DNA of 45,229 bases from Larix sibirica (lineage: Eukaryota; Streptophyta; Pinopsida; Pinales; Pinaceae), in the NCBI GenBank assembly GCA_004151065.3, contig NWUY0300002973.1:138202-183430 (forward strand), given 5' to 3'. The position numbers were made by a program, and so were the translations under genes. Of this stretch, positions 43,239-45,229 are shown piece by piece. A model generated the notes under the pieces. The model did no database searches, was not told the DNA's origin, and saw only the letters and a program-made list of their open reading frames with translations. Each line of letters starts with the position of its first letter. Position 1 is the first letter of the stretch.

Positions 43239-44280
43239 GTTTATAACGCCTTCAAGTTTGGCTTGGCTCTTATGTGAGATATGACCAGAAATGGAACATT
43301 CCAATAAGTTTCAACTTAGATGTTCACAAAAATGTCTGCATTTTTTGTCCGAGAACCTTGATGTGGCCATGTGTAAAAGCATAATTCATCCATAATCAAG
43401 GAACAAAACATCCTTTGGCAATTGAAAACTGAGTTTCCAAGGAATCCACGGCATGAAGAATGCTGGTTTCCACTCCCATATTGCCAACTCATTCTGTATA
43501 TTCTAGCTGAAAGGTCACTATTTAATTCTGGATAGAGCATTTCTTTTGCATTTGGAAGCCCACAGAAAAACAATTTTCTCCAAAGAAATTACAAGCCCAG
43601 AGCATGGCATCAACACCATGTATAGCTGAAACATTCATGATATGAAAAGATCAAACTCAGTTTCCACCTCAGCAGGATCTGTTTAGACGCTGTCCTTTTG
43701 GATAAAAATAGCGAACACGATTTGTCAAAAAGCATCTGCCCTGTTTCTATTAGCTTATATCAGCTTCGGAATATTGATGTCGGAGATCAGAGAGCTACCT
43801 GGAAAGGCCATTAAGTGCCAGAAAAAACGCCATAGCTTTTACAACATCTGAAATCCATTTTTGTCATTGCTTCTGCCAAATTCTCCAAACAACATATTTG
43901 AAATATCCGAAATCCATTTAAGACCATTGCTTACTGCAAGCGTTTTCAAAAACAACATGATATTGATTTGAAATTCCTGCTAAGATAAGGAGCAACTCCA
44001 GCCAATAAAACAGCATATAATTTAAGATGTGTAACTCTGAAACGAGAAGATCCAGTTCCCTTAAACTCTGTAGTTTAGATAGCAGAAGCCAGAAAAGATG
44101 CATGCTGACACAGAGTCTGCAAACATCTTGCAATAAGCAAGTTTCGCTGCTTATTCTTAATAAGCCTTCAGCATAACTGGTAACCATTTATATCAAGATT
44201 GAAAATATAGCAGATAAACCAAAACATTAAAGTATGCCTGTGCAACATACAGAACATTATACAAACAATGAACTATAAAT
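43239..44280. other. intergenic region downstream of ECD; no gene recognised
   Basis: Lower repeat load and more even composition than the rest of the window, as expected near a host gene. It includes a diverged 60-bp direct repeat (GAAATCCATTT at about 43849 and 43909). Small minus-strand open frames at 43316-43573 and 43918-44187 have no known homologue that I can see. Confidence 0.45.
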
Positions 44281-44862
44281 AATAATAATAAAAACAGGGA
44301 GATCGATTCAAAGATTTTCTTCACCTAGTAACTTAATTCAGGTGAGAAAAAGTTGATAATATTTAATGTTACAACCTTCCACAGTGGAATTTCACCAAAA
44401 TCTGCTAGCATCTGAAAGCACAGATTCTTAACTTGATTCATTTGTTTCCAATTAAACATTCTACATATTTGTAATTCTCAGCTTCTGTCATGCCGACAAT
44501 AAACTTGTGTTACCCCATAATGGCTGTCAGCAGACAATGCACAAGTAACAGATCACACATGTTCCCCTTGAGGCGTTTTTGTAGAACTGTATATAGTATA
44601 TTACAAATATGTCACTGTATATACTATATTTCAGAAATCTAATTTGACCTATATAAATCCTCAAATGTGCAATGCACATTGACAATGTTTTGTATTACTG
44701 TATATACTATATTTCAGAAATATTGTGACCTATATAATCCCCCGAGGGACAATATGTCACTATCATAATATCAACCATTCCTTGCCGCTTCAGAACAATA
44801 TATACTTGATTCTCTAGATCCAGAGAGATCGCAAACTTTAACAGCAGCCCGTCATAATGCAA
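44281..44862 (-). other. probable 3'UTR of the ECD-like gene
   Basis: Lies directly downstream of the stop codon on the minus strand. The extent of the UTR is a guess because no AATAAA signal was located. It contains a 24-base direct repeat, CTGTATATACTATATTTCAG at about 44617 and again at about 44697. Confidence 0.45.
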
Positions 44863-45051
44863 TCACAATTCTCGTTCTCTCCTCTTAGAATCATCAGGCA
44901 ACTGAAAACCCATCAATCCAAGTAAATTTGATGCAGGACCTGGCAAACCTTGTTGTGAAGAGAATGAATCCAGGAGACTTTGAACGAGGTTAACATCAAT
45001 ATCAACAGGTCTCAAATCTTCATCCTTAGTCCCTTTAACATCTGATTGTGC
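44863..45051 (-). CDS. ECD: Ecdysoneless-like (ECD/SGT1 family) protein, last exon
   Basis: The last 62 codons of a conserved eukaryotic gene, ending at TGA 44865-44863. The segment VDIDVNLVQSLLDSF, then GLPGPASNLLGLMGFQLP, matches the conserved C-terminus of ECD proteins as I remember it in animals and plants (D-x-NLV-x-x-LL-x-S...GPASN-L-x-x-MG-x-LP). ECD is linked to pre-mRNA splicing (PRPF8 and R2TP contacts) and cell-cycle control in animals; the plant role is less clear. The exon begins after a TGCAG acceptor at 45056-45052, with codon GCA first. The remaining exons lie beyond the right edge. This exon is undamaged and is the only likely functional host gene here. Confidence 0.85.
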   Translation of the reverse strand, partial: AQSDVKGTKDEDLRPVDIDVNLVQSLLDSFSSQQGLPGPASNLLGLMGFQLPDDSKRREREL

Positions 45052-45229
45052 CTGCACATACAAATTTAAGTTAACTTGAAGCTACTGATTTGTCAATATC
45101 ATGAATGCAAGGAGAGGAACAAAATTTTGAAAATAATAGATTAAAGAATTTAATTATAATGTAATCTATTATTGCACCGAGAGGAGCAAGGTGCTCTACA
45201 GCCCAGTATGGGGGAGATGTTGTCACGTA
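45052..45229 (-). other. ECD: start of the ECD intron (acceptor side)
   Basis: The minus strand ends in a T-rich tract followed by TATGTGCAG, a good plant 3' splice site. The intron runs off the window. Near the right edge (about 45174-45229) the sequence turns GC-richer and may be another repeat. Confidence 0.65.

Overview
This is plant nuclear DNA, probably from a large, repeat-rich genome. A conifer or other gymnosperm is my guess, made from repeat load and style rather than from any diagnostic gene. There is no operon structure, and single-copy gene sequence is limited to one exon at the far right. Most recognisable coding sequence is dead L1-type LINE retrotransposons, which I label A to F.

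Layout. LINE-A (+, about 193-5490) carries an ORF1 tail and an ORF2 with endonuclease, reverse transcriptase (RT), zf-RVT and RNase H, broken by stops and two frameshifts. LINE-B (-, about 6340-8775 and 15140-15430) is a 5'-truncated copy split in two by LINE-C. LINE-C (-, 8776-15139) is a full-length 6.4 kb element of a different L1 family, flanked by a 24-bp target-site duplication (TSD) with one mismatch. LINE-D (-, about 16171-21870) is a nearly complete relative of A. LINE-E (-, 23040-25614) is 5'-truncated with a perfect 15-bp TSD. LINE-F (+, about 40990-41300) is a small fragment. Tract 25630-32385 holds AT-rich sequence and two degenerate coding-like stretches that I cannot assign. The right edge (44863-45051, -) is the last exon of a plant Ecdysoneless (ECD/SGT1-family) gene, with its splice acceptor and the start of an intron.

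The window contains five single N characters. Four of them (16262, 29856, 36526, 42670) sit exactly between two copies of the same sequence, so these look like contig ends joined without merging. The largest is a 4,140-bp block (32386-36525 and 36527-40666) that appears identical in both copies. True copy number in 32-43 kb is therefore probably lower than it appears.

How the parts relate. In L1 elements ORF1 encodes an RNA-binding chaperone (here DUF4283-like plus a CCHC knuckle in C and D). ORF2 encodes the nicking endonuclease, RT and RNase H that copy the element RNA into the target. LINE-C and LINE-D keep stop/start overlaps between the two ORFs (TAATG and ATGA), which suggests ORF2 was translated by termination-reinitiation. 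LINEs A, D and E share a T-run/GA-run hairpin at the 3' tail. LINEs A, B and D share an FVDD form of the RT active site. I found no evidence for an autonomous intact element, a CRISPR array, or an rRNA or tRNA gene.
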